DNA of 64,000 nucleotides, taken from assembly GCF_018812025.1 (NCBI RefSeq), contig NC_063054.1:8979582-9043581 (forward strand), written 5' to 3'. Below are positions 43,826 through 64,000 of this stretch, piece by piece. The position numbers were made by a program, and so were the translations under genes. Each line of letters opens with the position of its first letter. The first letter of the stretch is position 1. The notes under the pieces were generated by a model. That model worked only from the letters and a program-made list of their open reading frames with translations, searched no databases and was not told the origin of the DNA. Source of the stretch: Megalobrama amblycephala (lineage: Eukaryota > Chordata > Actinopteri > Cypriniformes > Xenocyprididae).

Positions 43826-44639
43826 GTTATGAAGATATAGTGTTGCATTCACATTTCTTAGTGAGCAGACCCATATTGTGGCTGTGCAATGAATCTAATT
43901 GTGTATGGACATGTTGAGGTGACCCTGTTGCTTCTACTGTGCTGTCTTGGCGTAAGGCCTCACACCACATCAATTATGAATGGAGCCCCATGTGGCTCAC
44001 GGTAGATTGCTGCACTCCCTCCCTTACTGTCAGTTCACTATCTACACTCACATCAGCATGGCAACGTGATATGCATCATCGATTTGAGCCATTGAGATTT
44101 AAAGATGAGTTCTAACTGCCTCTGCAGTCCATCTGCTTCAATGACACGCAACTAGTAATGGATAGACACTGTATACTGGCCAGGCAAACTAATTGGTCGA
44201 TATTTTGAAATTATTAGTGTGTGTATAATATATTCAGCACATAAGATTCTGCATCAAGCAGAATCTTAATTTTTAGTTATATTCTGCAAGTTAGTATCAT
44301 CATGGCCTTAAACCTCCTAGTTTCAAGCACTGAATTTAGTTTAGTAATGTTTGTGAAACAAGTATAAAGGCTATCATTCGCAAATGCTGTGTTTGGGGAG
44401 AGCTGCTTGCACACATGCACATTTTTCTGCTTCTCTCTGTAGTTGCTTAACAATGGCTCTTGGTGTTGCGTTGTAGCTTGCTTTTAATCCTGACAGGAAA
44501 TATAGCTTGAAACACTTAAGAGGTGCAGGTAGATATTAGAGAAAGCATCTGGTTTTATTGTCAGCTCACTCAGTCTTTCATTTCATGGTCTCTTCCTAAG
44601 GGGCTGGTTCTGAGGGGTGAGGCCGCAGGACCAGACTCA

Positions 44640-63929
<19,290 letters not shown>

Positions 63930-64000
63930 GTCAGCTACTACAAAGTTTTTGGAAATCTTAATTCGATAACGCTGCTTGAGGATTAACGGTGGTTTCCATC

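Overview
This window is nuclear DNA of a teleost fish, most likely a cyprinid. Genes are split by GT-AG introns. Introns and spacers are AT-rich and packed with fish-type transposons: DIRS1-like, Ty3/gypsy, CR1/L2-type LINE, Tc1, hAT and TTAA-flanked MITEs, plus long (AT)n microsatellites. The species cannot be fixed from sequence alone.

Region 1 (1-37.8 kb) is a tandem array of flavin-containing monooxygenase (FMO, fmo5-like) genes, all on the + strand. Copies A (434-14120), B (24090-27166) and C (29638-37775) each have eight coding exons. Exons 1-7 have the same sizes in all three (132, 189, 166, 143, 200, 356 and 73 nt), and the last exon is 424, 430 or 424 nt. All three reading frames join without a stop and predict 560, 562 and 560 residues. 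A fourth, more diverged FMO survives only as its last two exons (18534-22616), and its final exon is split by a Ty3/gypsy element. FMOs are ER-membrane FAD/NADPH monooxygenases that oxygenate soft nucleophiles, or act as Baeyer-Villiger enzymes in the FMO5 group.

Mobile DNA accounts for most of the length differences between copies. Copy A intron 1 holds a ~7 kb DIRS1-like element, with a hAT-like element nested in its left terminal repeat and a LINE 3' fragment inside that. Copy A intron 6 holds a TTAA MITE split by a gypsy element. A LINE with a 611-codon open frame lies between copy A and the FMO remnant. Copy C intron 3 holds two decayed Tc1 transposons back to back. Because the FMO copies are paralogous, the uninterrupted copies serve as empty sites that give the insertion points directly.

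Region 2 (about 40.1-64 kb) is the 5' and central part of prrc2c (BAT2-like 2), also on the + strand. It has a CpG-rich promoter, a non-coding first exon and 30 coding exons (44656-63929) that join in frame to 2604 codons, and it continues past the window. PRRC2C is a cytoplasmic RNA-binding and stress-granule protein linked to translation initiation. FMO genes followed by PRRC2C in the same orientation is the arrangement of human 1q24, so this is conserved vertebrate synteny.

I found no tRNA, rRNA, CRISPR array or prokaryote-like gene system. The most interesting points are the localised divergence of exon 5 in FMO copy C, the reciprocal internal deletions of the two gypsy elements, the ordered nest of insertions dated by paralogous empty sites, and an overlapping upstream ORF at the prrc2c start codon.
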